64,000 nucleotides of DNA, from positions 24,118,119-24,182,118 of the forward strand of contig CM077648.1 in assembly GCA_039707465.1 (NCBI GenBank), read 5' to 3'. Below the pieces are notes generated by a model. The model was not told the DNA's origin. It did no database searches and worked only from the letters and a program-made list of their open reading frames with translations. Numbering within the stretch: the first letter of the stretch is position 1; the number at the start of each line of letters is the position of its first letter. A program made the translations under genes and the position numbers. Positions 24,926 through 34,682 of the stretch are shown one piece after another. Source of the stretch: Rhabdophis nuchalis (Eukaryota; Chordata; Lepidosauria; Squamata; Natricidae).

Positions 24926-26574
24926 CAGCTCCAGGAGGTGGTCAACGCTTCCCTTAGTGAGGGGTTCTTGCCTGCCTTCCTTAAAGAGGCGATGGTGAGA
25001 CCCCTCCTGAAGAAGCCCTCTCTGGACCCAGCATTGTTGGTTAATTACCGTCAGATCTCCAACCTTCACGTTTTGGCGAAGGTTGTAGAGAGTGTGGTGG
25101 CACAACAGTTTCCCCATCATCTGGAGGAAGTTGATTATCTGGACCCGCGCCAGTCCGGCTTCCGACCCGGGCACAGCACCGAGACGGCATTGGTCGCGTT
25201 GGTGGATGATCTCTGGAGGGCCAGAGATGGGGGTTGTTCCTCCATCCTGGTCCTATTAGACCTCTCAGCGGCTTTTGATACCATCGACCATGGTATCCTA
25301 TTGCATCGGCTGGAGGGGTTGGGGGTGAGGGGCACCGTATTACGGTGGTTCTCCTCCTACCTCTCCGGTCGATCGCAATTTGTGTTGGCACGAGAGCAGA
25401 GGTCGACCTCAAGACCCCTCACTTGTGGGGTGCCTCAGGGGTCGGTCCTCTCGCCTCTCCTGTTCAACACATATATGAAGCCGCTGGGCGAGATCATCCG
25501 TGGTTTTGGGGTAGAGTACCATCTCTACGCTGATGATACGCAGCTGTATATATCTACCCCAAACCACATCATCCGCCGTAGAGGTGATGTGCCAGTGCCT
25601 GGAAGCCGTGCGGGCCTGGATGGGAAGTAACAGACTCAGACTCAACCCGTCCAAGACCGAGTGGCTGTGGTTTCTGGCATCCCGGTACAACCAGTTGACT
25701 CCATCACTGGCCATAGGGGGCGAACATCTTACCCCTGTGGATGGGGCACGCAACTTGGCCGTCCTCCTGGATACCCGGCTGTCAATGGAAGATCAAGTGA
25801 CAGCCGTGGCCAGGAGGGCATTCTACCAGGTTCGCCTGGTACGCCAGTTGCGTCCCCTATTGGATTGGGATGCCCTATGCTCAGTCACTCATGCCCTCGT
25901 GATATCCCGACTGGACTACTGCAATTCTCTCTACATGGGGCTCCCCTTGAGGTGCACCCGAAGACTTCAGCTTGTCCAGAATGCAGCCGCGTGAGCAATT
26001 ATGGGAACCTCGAGGTTTGCCCACGTAACACCGCTCTTGCGCGAGCTGCATTGGCTGCCTGTCGTCTTTCGGGTGCGCTTCAAGGTGTTGGTCATCATCT
26101 TTAAAGCGCTCCATGGCACGGGACCTAGCTATCTGTGGGATCGGATTCTGCCCCATACATCCCTGCGGCTGATTCGCTCTCACAGAGAGGGACTTCTCCG
26201 GGTGCCGTCCACTAGGCTATGCCAGCGGGCGACGCCCAGGGGAAGGGCCATCTCTGTGGCGGGCCCAACCCTCTGGAACGACCTTCCCCCCAAAATTAGA
26301 ACAACTACGGACCTCCACTCCTTCCGTCAAAAACTGAAAACACACTTTTTCTGCTTGGCTGGCCTAGGTTAGTCTTCCGTTTATTAATTGGGTTTTTAAG
26401 GGGTTTAGTTTTTTAGTATTGTGGGTTTTTAGCGCAGGGATAAATTGTTTAATTTTCTATTTTATCTATCTATATGTATTTTATGTCTCTATTTTTTAAT
26501 TTCCCTGTGCACCGCTCCGAGTCCCTTTGGGGAGAGGAAGCGGTCTATAAATTAAATATTATTATTATTATTAT
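24926..26574 (+). mobile_element. L2-clade LINE, 5'-truncated
   Basis: About 1.65 kb from inside the reverse transcriptase to the 3' end. It includes the coding block at 24938-25630, a frame continuing at 25533-25994 (RLNPSKTEWLWF, LDYCNSLYMGLPL) and the C-terminal frame at 26001-26372 (LLRELHWLPV, SLRLIRSHREGLL, LWNDLPPKI). The untranslated region, hairpin (26511-26544) and ATT tail (26556-26574) follow. Breaks between frames show it is dead. It is nested in the hAT at 24789. Confidence 0.9.
24938..25630 (+). pseudogene. L2 ORF2 reverse transcriptase, partial
   Basis: A 230-codon frame encodes most of a non-LTR reverse transcriptase, the enzyme that copies the element RNA at a nicked target. 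Visible motifs in order: VVESVVAQQF (near residue 48), SGFRPGHSTETAL (near 73), LVLLDLSAAFDTIDH (catalytic Asp, near 105), CGVPQGSVLSPLLFN (near 163) and YHLYADDTQLYIS (YADD box, near 193). These motifs are typical of the L2 clade. The chosen ATG is internal; coding extends a few codons upstream, where the element is truncated. Past residue 207 the frame leaves L2 similarity because of a frameshift near 25560. The endonuclease domain is absent. Confidence 0.9.
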
Positions 26575-26713
26575 TCTCCAAACTACTCAAAATTTCCACT
26601 ACCGGTTCTCCAGACTCCAGTCTTTTAAGACCTTTAAAGATTGTGCTAACATAGTGCCGCTTAAACAGCTTTCAAGGCAAAGTCCACAACCTTTAGGCAA
26701 TAACTTGGCCAAT

Positions 26714-26833
26714 ATTTCTCAAACACGGCAACTTAAGATTTGTAGGCTTCAAATGTCAGAATCCGCCAGCCAACCATGGCAGTTCTGGGAGTTGAAGTCC
26801 ACATTTTTTAAAGTTGCCAAGTTTGAGAAACAC
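26714..26833. repeat. Old palindromic hAT MITE copy
   Basis: Left arm 'tttctcaaacacggcaactt' and right arm 'aagttgccaagtttgagaaa' are inverted, with 'ctgggagttgaagtccaca' inside. This is the same palindromic family as 38586, with far more substitutions, so older. Confidence 0.7.
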
Positions 26834-27993
26834 CAGTCTAGGCTATTTCACTCCCTAAACTCCTGATTGGATACAGTGGACAGCCAGCTCTGCCAATGAG
26901 AAGATTTTTAAGGGAAGGATTGACAGACACCAAGGAAGGAGGCCAGTAACTCAATAAGAACCTATGATTTGCATGTAGAAAAATGGCACTTCTGCCCCTT
27001 CCCTATTAAGAAAGCTTTTTGGGTTGTGTAAGAACAATTGCAGTGGAAGAAGACTGCCCCTTGCAATGAAAACTTGTTCCATTCCCCAGATTAACCCTCT
27101 CTACGTGTTCAACATTTATTGCAGCTGCCATAATGTGTTAATATTATGCCATCAGCTGCCGAGACTGTGCTGAGCCCTGCCTATTATCCTTTATCAGCCA
27201 TGTGGACAGATGGGGCGCATTTGGACTATATGCCTGGAAGCATTACAACAGAATTCCAAATTCCTGAAATTACAGCCCTCTAGGTAGGCCTTTAGTTCTC
27301 TGGTTTCTCAGCCCAGCTGCCTGGATTAGTCATATTCTTTTTCTTTCCCCTCCAGTAATAAGCATTTGGTTCACCTTTATGAAAGGATGCAGCTTTTCTT
27401 CTCCCTGGAGCAAACCCACATTATTACTAGAGCCACAGCCCTATGATCAGCATTACAGCACTCAGGGTAGTAGATCATCACCGTGCTGTCACATTGGTGA
27501 TGTATTACGGAAAAAGCCATCCATTAGAAAATGTGTGCAAAGTGCTGAAGCCGTAATGATGTAGCACAGCGAAGACCGATATATAAGGTAGCTTCTATTC
27601 TTCCTCTTTCCTGCCCACCCCCACCCCCCTCCACGCCAATAATATGATTGCTGCAATCTGGGACTCATTACCATAAAAGCAGAGACTGGTCAAACACTTT
27701 TGCTTTAACCTCAAAGGCATCCCAAAGCTCCAAGATGTAATTGGCTTCCTGGTTTTAAAAGATCCCTCATTAATCCTTATTGCAAAGCTTTAAGTTGGAT
27801 GCCTGCTTAACTGTTGTTTCTCCTGCCATTCCGTACCAAGGTTTCTTTGATTCTATTTTGTGTGTGTGTGTGTGTGCAACCAAATGTAAAACTAATTTAA
27901 ACAGGATGGGTTTCCCACCCACCCTCGCCCCCCTGTAAATAAGTATAATGTTTTGAGAAAGCCAGCAGTGCAATGTTATCCATACATATTCAT
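26834..27993. other. No recognisable gene; (GT)n
   Basis: A GT microsatellite lies at 27858-27876. Otherwise no family or domain recognised. Confidence 0.45.
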
Positions 27994-28026
27994 AAAAGGT
28001 AAAGGTAAAGCTTTCCCTTGCACATA

Positions 28027-28553
28027 CCCTATATTGCCAAAAGTATTCGCTCACCTGCCTTTACTCGCATATGAATTTAAAGTAAGTGACATCCCATTCC
28101 TAATCCATAGGGTTCAATATGACGTCGGTCCACTGTGCACTGTTCTTGAGCTAATCTGAAGGCCACATGAAGTTTGGAGGTCTGTAGCAATTGACTCTGC
28201 AGAACGTTGGTGACCTCTTCGCACTACACACCTCAGCATCCGCTGACCCCGCTCCGTCAGTTTACGTGGCCTACCACTTCGTAGCTGAGTTGCTGTCGTT
28301 CCCAAACACTTCCACGTTTATAATACAGCTGACAGTTGACTGTGGAATATTTAGGAGCGAGGATTTGTTGCACAGATGGGATCCTATCATAGTCCACGCT
28401 GAGCTCCTGAGAGCGACCCATTCTTTCACAAATGTTTGTAACAACAGTCTGCATGCCTAGGTACTTGATTTTATACACCTGTGGCCATGGAAGTGATTGG
28501 AACACCTGACTGATTATTTGGATGGGCGAGCAAATACTTTTGGCAATATAGTG
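28027..28553. mobile_element. Tc1/mariner element, internally deleted
   Basis: Terminal inverted repeats are CCCTATATTGCCAAAAGT at 28027-28044 and its counterpart ending GGCAATATAGTG at 28542-28553. The target is TA on the left (28025-28026) and AA, a decayed TA, on the right (28554-28555). The interior is antisense Tc1-type transposase coding: the minus strand at 28114-28305 reads RSGRPRKLTERGQRMLRCVV, the helix-turn-helix region. The catalytic DDE region is deleted, the join lying near 28135. I recognise this as the Tc1 type widespread in fishes; that link needs a search. Confidence 0.85.
28114..28305 (-). pseudogene. Tc1 transposase N-terminal fragment
   Basis: About 63 codons with GRPRKLTERGQRMLRCVVRRG, the DNA-binding helix-turn-helix part that contacts the terminal repeats, followed by SAESIATDLQTSCGLQISSRTV (second helix-turn-helix). 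The DDE catalytic domain is missing because of the internal deletion, so it cannot act as a transposase. It could only be moved in trans. Confidence 0.8.
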
Positions 28554-29217
28554 AATGTGCTAGTCATTCCCGACTCTAGGGGGCAGTGCTCATCTCCGTT
28601 TCAAGGCCGCAAAGCCAGTGCTTTCCAAAGACATCTCTGTGATGATGTGGCTGGCATGACTAAATGCCGAAGGCGCACGGAACACTGTTCTCTTCCCACC
28701 AAAGGTGGTTCCTATTTTTCTACTTGTATTTTTACATGCTTTTGATCTGCTACATTGGCAGAAGCTGGGACAAGTAACGGGAGCTCACTCCATTATGCAG
28801 CGCTAGGGAATCGAATCGCCGAACTGCCAACCTTTCTGATCGACAAGCTCAGCATCTTAGCCACTGAACCACTGCATCCCTTCACCGTGTTACCTTTACA
28901 TATCCATACATAGATTCAAACTAGCCAAAGGACCTGGACTTTATGGCTGGCCTTAGAATAAAAAGAATTGAATTCTTTATTGGCCAAGTGTAATTGGACA
29001 CACAAGGAATTTGTCTTTGGTGAATATGCTCTTAGTGTACATAAAGAAAAATAAAATAGAATACATTCATCAAGAATCATAAGATGCAACATTTAGTGAT
29101 AGTCATAGGTTACTAATAAGCATTCAAATTATACTAGAAAACAAATAAAATAATGTAAAATTTAAAGATACAAGCAACATGGTTATAGTCATAAGTGGAA
29201 AGAGATAGGTACTAGGA

Positions 29218-29285
29218 AGGAAGATAATAATGATAATAACAATAACAATAACAATAATAACAACAACAACAACAACAACAACAAC

Positions 29286-29353
<68 letters not shown>
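29218..29353 (+). repeat. Compound (AAT)n/(AAC)n microsatellite
   Basis: GATAAT, AACAAT, AAC and AAT blocks, 136 bp, directly upstream of the R4/Dong-like element. Confidence 0.95.
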
Positions 29354-29355
<2 letters not shown>

Positions 29356-29443
29356 CCACTGGTCATTATGTAAAAAATATGGTTTACCTGTATCCAGAAA
29401 GTCATGGGAACACAAAGTAGAAAAGGTTATCGAGAATGAAAGG

Positions 29444-29812
29444 GTGAAGATCTTGTGGGACTTTCAAATACAAACAGACCATCATTTGGAGCACAACACA
29501 CCAGATATCACAGTTGTAGAGGGCCGAAGTGTACAGTTCATTGATATCGCTGTTCCTGGAGATTCCAGAGTCGAAGAAAAAGAACTAGAAAAAATCATGA
29601 AATATCGCAACCTGGCCATCGAAACCACACGGCTATGGATGAAGCATGTCATAGTGACACCCATTGTCATCGGGGCACTGGGCACCATGTCCAAGAATTT
29701 TAATAAATATCTCAGCAAATTGCAGCTTCCTGCAATAACACCAGCGGAACTGCAAAAAACGGCGCTACTTGGCACATGTTATATTCTATGTAGATACTTG
29801 GTTGATACCTAG
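29444..29812 (+). CDS. Retroelement C-terminal restriction-like endonuclease fragment
   Basis: An intact 122-codon frame, with coding that starts further upstream (KVIENERVKILWDFQIQTD). Visible: HNTPDITVVEG (the PD of a PD-(D/E)XK-type fold, near residue 20), FIDIAVPGDSRVEEKELEKI (near 32-50), VIVTPIVIGALGTM (near 68-81) and LQKTALLGTCYILCRYL at the C-terminus. In R4-type LINEs this domain cuts the target DNA. No reverse transcriptase precedes it, so it is a remnant rather than an active gene, although this frame has no stop. Confidence 0.7.
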   Translation: MKILWDFQIQTDHHLEHNTPDITVVEGRSVQFIDIAVPGDSRVEEKELEKIMKYRNLAIETTRLWMKHVIVTPIVIGALGTMSKNFNKYLSKLQLPAITPAELQKTALLGTCYILCRYLVDT

Positions 29813-29919
29813 GATGCTGGCAGCAAACTGTATCAACAATTAGCACCAGTCAATAGTATTTGTAATATGCATTTTTAAATGTTCAGTTGGCTGAGTTTCA
29901 TGTTTTAAGAATAAAGCAA

Positions 29920-29920
<1 letters not shown>

Positions 29921-29986
<66 letters not shown>
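29921..29986 (+). repeat. (AAT)n tail microsatellite
   Basis: About 22 pure units at the 3' end of the R4/Dong-like element. Confidence 0.95.
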
Positions 29987-29988
<2 letters not shown>

Positions 29989-30204
29989 AGTCTTAGTATA
30001 TAATTTGACAGTGTTGTGGGGATTACTTGTTTGTATTATATTAGTTGTTTATTAGTTGTTTGTGGGGATTAGTAGCAGAATTGGATCTAGTTATCTTTAT
30101 ACACCATGGCTATCAGAACTGCTAAGGAGATCAGAGAGACAACATTATTCCAGAATAAGGTAATAGTAAACCATTTTCATAAAGCAGAGACTATCACTAG
30201 CTCA

Positions 30205-30620
30205 ACTGTGGAGTCCTTGGTGCTATCTGGGCTTGGTTGCTTGCAGACATTTCACTGACCAATAGGTAACATGGTTCAATCTGAGTTGGTCACCAGGACC
30301 AGAGATTTATTCTTCCAAGCTTTCAAAATTGTTCTGGACCTCATCCTCCATAAGGTTACAATAGGTAACATCATCAGTGCTAGAGAGTGTGGGGTTTTTT
30401 TCTCCTAGCTTATATACAGGGAAGAAGCAAACAAGCAGAAAGGAACTTCCAAGGAGAAAACCACCATCCCCTCTCCAAAACCTGACTTATAAGCGCCTTG
30501 CAATATAAACACGGAGCAAACATCGCATGTCCACTTGCACTGATATGATCTAATTGGTTATAAAACATCTTCAAGCAAACAATCAAACTCAGAGAGCACT
30601 AAGAGCTCCATGTTTCCACA
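30205..30620 (-). repeat. Penelope-like element remnant
   Basis: Contains 'ggtaacatcatcagtgcta' and 'gcttgcagacatttcactga', recognisable as terminal pieces of squamate Penelope-like retroelements. An end segment 'caaactcagagagcactaag' lies near 30583-30602. On the minus strand CTGATGA (plus 30371-30377) starts a hammerhead-type core, but its GAAA part lies 120 bp away (plus 30246-30253), so the core is split. Family call by recognition. Confidence 0.55.
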
Positions 30621-30647
30621 AGATGGCCTAGAAAGCTACATGGATGT

Positions 30648-30791
30648 CAGAGGTGGTATTTAGCTGGTTCTCTCCAGTTCGGCCAAACCGGTAGCGGTGA
30701 CTGCGGGAGGTTCTGCCCACCCGCCCCGACACACAGTACTGTGTGCTCACATTTGCGAGCCGGTAAGGAAGGTAAGTGAATCTTACCGCTG
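30648..30791. mobile_element. hAT-type non-autonomous element
   Basis: A 144-bp unit starting CAGAGGTGGTATTTAGC and ending CTTACCGCTG, with perfect 8-bp duplications ATGGATGT at 30640-30647 and 30792-30799. Same family as 45463 and 62840. Confidence 0.85.
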
Positions 30792-30877
30792 ATGGATGTG
30801 TGCATGCAGTCACTGAGAATCAAACTCACCCATTTTTACCTTTACTTTTATCCAAAAATAAATACCATTGAATTAGC

Positions 30878-31225
30878 AGGGGTTTCCTCCCCCCGCCCCC
30901 ACTCCCCAGTTGATCAAGGCTCTGGAGGCTTCCATGAAGCTTGGGGAGGACAAAAGTGGCCTCCTCCGCTACCCAGAAGCTGGAAATAGATCGTTTCCAA
31001 ACTTCCGGTTGGCCCGTTGGGCCCATTTTTCGCCCTCCCCAGGCTCTGGAGGCTTTCCTGAAGCCTGGGAAGGGTGAAAATAGCCTCCCCTGGTCCTCTG
31101 GAAGGCCAAAAATCAGCTGGCCGGCACACACATGCTCACTGGAGCTGATGGCTTATGTGCCAGCAGATATGGCTCCACGTGCCACTTGTGGCATACGTGC
31201 CATAGATTCGCCATCAGGGGCATAA
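30878..31225. repeat. hAT-related composite fragment
   Basis: Carries 'caaggctctggaggcttcc' and 'ccctccccaggctctggagg' direct motifs like 1.9 and 2.5 kb, and ends 'tgccatagattcgccatca', the inverse of the terminus at 33515. No target duplication found. Confidence 0.5.
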
Positions 31226-31297
31226 GGTCTCCTGCTTGTGTAGGGGTTGAACTAGCAGCCCTTCAAAACTCTTTCCAACTCTGTTATTCTGTTGTGA
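31226..31297 (+). repeat. CR1 3' end, short
   Basis: 'taggggttgaactagcagcc' followed by 'ctttccaactctgttattc' is the typical CR1 3' terminus. Only about 70 bp remain. Confidence 0.65.
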
Positions 31298-32374
31298 GCA
31301 GAACACTTGATGCAAGTATTGTTTTATGCTCACTTAATGATGGAGAAATTGTGCTCCAACTCAGCAGAGGCGAAAGAGCCACAGGTCAGCTTTCCCCAAG
31401 CTGGTATTGGACAATAAACCCCATATGCCAACAGTACAATCTGTGAATAATAAGAGTTTTGCGTCAACAAATTTAGATAACAGCAGATTGGGGACATCAG
31501 CAGAGATTCTTCTAAATGTGATATATCAGCCTGACTGAGTCCTTACATAAAGACAATGTATTTATCTTGGTAGCTTATTCTGGCCTGAAGACATGCTGTG
31601 GCATTTAATTCATTCAGGTGAAAGAAGGATTAAACAAGATTTACACTATTATAAAAAAGCCTCAGAATGGAAACTGATGTGAAGGGTTAAATAGATGATG
31701 GTTCTCCGGGTATGGAAATTCAAAGCTTCCCATCAAGCACATCACAATCAAGTACCAATCATTCAAATCCATGGCAAACCAGAATCTAGCATTTCTAAAA
31801 TGGTTCTCAAATTTTGCAAAATCTTTTTTTTTTTTTTGCAGTCCTCAACCTATTGTTAAACCAATATTAAATTAAACCAAGGTGGGCTTTAAGCTTCAAT
31901 GGGGCAGAGAAAGTTGCATTTTTCAGAACTATTTCATCTGATTTCAATTCTAAATGTACTCATTATATGCACTCACACAACCATAGAGAAATCTGTGCAT
32001 TTATGTCACAAGAGCTAAATTGAAAAGACAGTTGTGTGACCTGTCTCTCTGTGTTTATTGGTGGGAATGACTGACACATAGCTTCTCCCTAGAGAATTGA
32101 GTAAGGGAGGGAGAGAATCATCTGGCAGCATAGTGGAAGGAGGAAGAAAATGGCAAAATCATTTTTCATTTGAGTGATCTCTCCATGATTCAGTGTAATC
32201 TGAAGCTCACAGACATGTTGCTTTGTACAGCACAATCCTTGTGCCTCGTCCTGTTAGGCAGAAATATTTTCTCTTCTGCCACCAGAAATTAGTGGCTTAG
32301 CTATAATATGGCACAAATATACCACTCGTTTGCAAAATATAAATTGCATTATTGGACAAGCGTATGGAAGAGGA

Positions 32375-32377
<3 letters not shown>
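31298..32377. other. No recognisable feature
   Basis: AT-rich; T run at 31826-31839. No family or domain recognised. Confidence 0.45.
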
Positions 32378-32405
<28 letters not shown>

Positions 32406-32415
32406 TAATAATAAT

Positions 32416-32461
<46 letters not shown>

Positions 32462-32502
32462 GATAATGATAATGATAATGATAATGATAATGATAATGAT
32501 AA
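32378..32502 (+). repeat. (AAT)n/(AATGAT)n microsatellite
   Basis: AAT units grade into AATGAT units over 125 bp, directly upstream of an R4/Dong-like 3' end. Confidence 0.95.
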
Positions 32503-32504
32503 TA

Positions 32505-32708
32505 GCAGCAGCAGCATAGCCTCACTATGTGGAGGTTCTAGGTTTGCCGGACTTGAGCATTTTGACTCTACAAAGGGTCACCCTGCTTGGAACAGCTTAT
32601 ATCCTCCGAAGTTACCTTAACAGTTCCTAGGTCCTTGGTTGGGACTCGGACTGTTGAGCTACCAACCGGCCTCAAAGGCTGTGAATCTCACCCAAGATTA
32701 ACCACAGA
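32505..32708 (+). mobile_element. R4/Dong-like LINE 3' end, first tandem copy
   Basis: About 200 bp matching the last 180 bp of the copy at 32770-33313 ('tcctaggtccttggtt', 'ttgagctaccaacc', 'tcacccaagattaaccacag'), including the C-terminal CLEQL/LLGTAYIL-type coding. The (AAT)n tail runs straight into the next copy. Confidence 0.65.
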
Positions 32709-32769
32709 TAATAATGATAATAATAATAATAATAATAATAACAACAACAACAACAACAACAACAACAAC
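32709..32769 (+). repeat. (AAT)n(AAC)n microsatellite between tandem R4 copies
   Basis: AAT then AAC units form the 3' tail of the first copy and the 5' boundary of the second. Confidence 0.95.
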
Positions 32770-33313
32770 CGTGTTGCTAAATCATTCACTGGAAATTGTG
32801 CCAGAAGTTTGGATTTGAGTACAGCAAAAATCATTGGACCATCAGATTGAGAAGGTTTTAGAGAATGAGAAAGTCAAGATCTTGTGGGACTTCAGAATTC
32901 AGACTGACAGGCACTTGGCCTACATCACACCTGACATAACAATAGTTGAAAAGAAAAAAGTATGGTTCATTGACATTGCAATACCTGGTGATGCACGAAT
33001 TGAAGATAAGCAGCAAGAAAAAATCACAAATTACCGGGACTTGCAAATTGAAGTTGAGTGACTGTGGAAAAAGAAATTGCGTGTTTTCATTGGAGCCCTT
33101 GGAGCAATACCTAAAGGGCTACCTTGCTATTTGGAAATTCTAAATTTACCAGACTTGAACATTCTGACTCTACAAAAAAACCACCCTACTTGGAACAGCT
33201 TACATCCTCCAATGTTACCTTAACAGTTCCTAGGTCCTTGGTTAGGACTCGAGCTGTTGAGCTACCAACCAGCCCCAAAGGTTGTGACTCTCACCCAAGA
33301 TTAACCACAGAAC
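32770..33313 (+). pseudogene. R4/Dong-like LINE 3' end, second tandem copy
   Basis: The frame at 32834-33061 reads ENEKVKILWDFRIQTDRHL, TPDITIVEKKKVWFIDIAIPGDARIEDK, the same restriction-like endonuclease domain as 29444. It stops at 33059-33061 and continues degenerate (IGALGAIPK, LNILTLQK) to a (CAA)n tail near 33313. It is more damaged than the 29.4-kb copy: a premature stop and frame changes. Confidence 0.65.
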
Positions 33314-33511
33314 AACAACAACAGATTTTCAAAGGTAGAACTATGCTGAAAGAGTCTTTTGAAATTTTCTATGATATTGGTGAAATGAAGAAGAAACTTG
33401 AACTCTAGCTCAGTTTCTGCTTTGTCTTTTCCTCTCCTGATGTCAGTCTTGCTTTACTATCACTGTGTCATCAACAAATATGGCTAGTCCATTTTGAGTT
33501 TACCATATCAC

Positions 33512-33985
33512 CATGATGGCGAACCTATGGCACATGTGCGACAGGTGGCATGCAGAGCCCTCTCTGCGGGCACATGAGCTGTCACCCCAGCTCAGCTTCA
33601 CTGCGCATGTGCGCACACCTCCTGACATCCAGCTGATTTTCAGGTCTCTGCTGCACATGTGAGGTGCTGGGGTGCATGCGGGAGATGCACACATGCATGT
33701 GCAGAAAGGGAAGGGGTCATACACATATACATGGGGGTGGGGGGAGTGCGAGGGATGGAGCACCCCTTCTGTGGCCATGTTTAGTCCTAGGGAGGCTGCA
33801 GGGAGGCCTGCTAGGCACAAAATGGGGCAAGGTGAAGTCGCACGCACATGTGCAGGAGGGCGGGGGAGCACAGGGGGGTCACACGTGCAGGCGCAGGTGG
33901 GCAGGGTGCATGGGGGGGTTGAATTATGGGTGCGGGCATGGGTGCAACACTGTCGGATGTGTGCACGCTTTTGACACGCGATGAC
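33512..33985. repeat. hAT-type element fragment (GATGGCGAACC family)
   Basis: The left end 'gatggcgaacctatggcac' is a known hAT-type terminus in vertebrates. The body has alternating purine-pyrimidine CA/TG-rich sequence with many GCACATGTG motifs, and the end 'gcgatgacaaaaagc' lies near 33978. The right inverted terminus is missing and no target duplication was found. The long frames here are composition effects. Confidence 0.55.
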
Positions 33986-34224
33986 AAAAAGCTTAGGCTT
34001 TTTGTTATCATCTTCCAAGGGGGGCAATTCCAACTGATCAATAAGTAATGTGAATTATCTAATCAGGTGGCTAACAAAATTTGTACAGTACTGTTTAGCT
34101 AAGGAAAGCCAGCCAGGGATGTACATTCATTTGATTTTGTTGAGTCATGTCCATCGTTTAAAGCAGGGGTCCCCAACCCCCGGGCCGCGGACCGGTGCCG
34201 GTCCATGGCTGGATGGGAGCCGGG

Positions 34225-34585
34225 CCGCAGGGCTAGAGAGGAGGAGGAGGGAGGAGGAGGCAGCCCCCTGAGCTGGAGAACGCAGGCGCGGCTGTTCGCG
34301 CCGTTGGAGTGTGCCTCTTCCTCCACCCTCGTCGACGGAGGGATTCCTGGATGCTGCCGGACCGGCCACCGATTCCCTCCCCTGCTGGCATGCCGGCCAC
34401 TCATTTTCTTCCAGGGACTGCGGAGGCTCTGCAGGCTGGGGAGGGAACTGGCGGGTTGCTCCGGCGGCGCACAGGAGTCCCTCCGTCGACGAGGGTGGAG
34501 GAAGAGCCCCCACCATCCTCCTGCGTTCTCCCGTGCGCTTTGCCCAATGGGCTGCCCCCCTCCCTCCTCCTCCTCTCCAGCCCGG
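34225..34585. repeat. GC-rich long inverted repeat within the hAT element
   Basis: A 29-bp arm at 34315-34343 (contains CCACCCTCGTCGACGGAGGG) is exactly repeated in inverse at 34478-34506. Weaker pairing extends outward to about 34225/34585 and inward to a centre near 34410. Confidence 0.8.
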
Positions 34586-34682
34586 CACCTATCCAGCCAC
34601 GGAGCCTGAACAAGCGAACGAGCGACCAAGCGTGGCAGGCGGGATGAGGAGGCGGGGGGACGGGGGGACGATGACGACGACA

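Larger units (their letters stand above)
24789..26613. mobile_element. hAT-type element split by an L2
   Basis: Left end CAGTAGTGGGATT, then GGTGGGCGTGGCTT direct repeats (24837-24870). After the L2, 'ctccaaactactcaaaattt' and 'accggttctccag' complete the family body. 8-bp duplications ACTCCAGT at 24781-24788 and 26614-26621 bracket the whole. The extreme right end is shortened. Without the L2 the element would be about 180 bp. Confidence 0.8.
27994..28882 (-). repeat. tRNA-derived SINE, antisense, split by a Tc1 element
   Basis: The tail part 'aaaaggtaaaggtaaag' is at 27994-28026. The rest of the same SINE resumes at 28556 with 'tgtgctagtcattcccgac' and runs to the tRNA-like head near 28882; the B box, antisense, lies around 28808-28818. 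Same family as 14850. The break sits in the palindromic GCACATATGTGC near the SINE 3' end. Confidence 0.9.
29354..29986 (+). mobile_element. R4/Dong-like LINE, 3' end, inside AAT repeats
   Basis: 5'-truncated element with a restriction-like endonuclease coding end (29444-29812), a short untranslated region and an (AAT)n tail (29921-29986). AAT repeats bound it on both sides. Dong elements of the R4 clade are known to insert into TAA repeats, which supports the assignment. The clade call is by recognition. Confidence 0.65.
28955..30110 (-). repeat. Old LINE 3' segment (CR1/L3-like), split by R4/Dong-like insertion
   Basis: The segment 28955-29215 ('ctttattggccaagtg', 'ggacacacaaggaatttgtc', 'agtcataagtggaaagagat') and the segment 29987-30055 ('aatttgacagtgttg') are parts of one squamate repeat I recognise, normally continuous. 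The AAT tract and R4/Dong-like element lie between them. Strand and family are tentative. Confidence 0.5.

Noticed and set aside
33500..34033. 177-codon minus frame rich in Cys, His, Pro
   Set aside because: Lies in CA/TG-rich hAT-type repeat sequence; overlapping frames on both strands are equally open, which is a composition effect.
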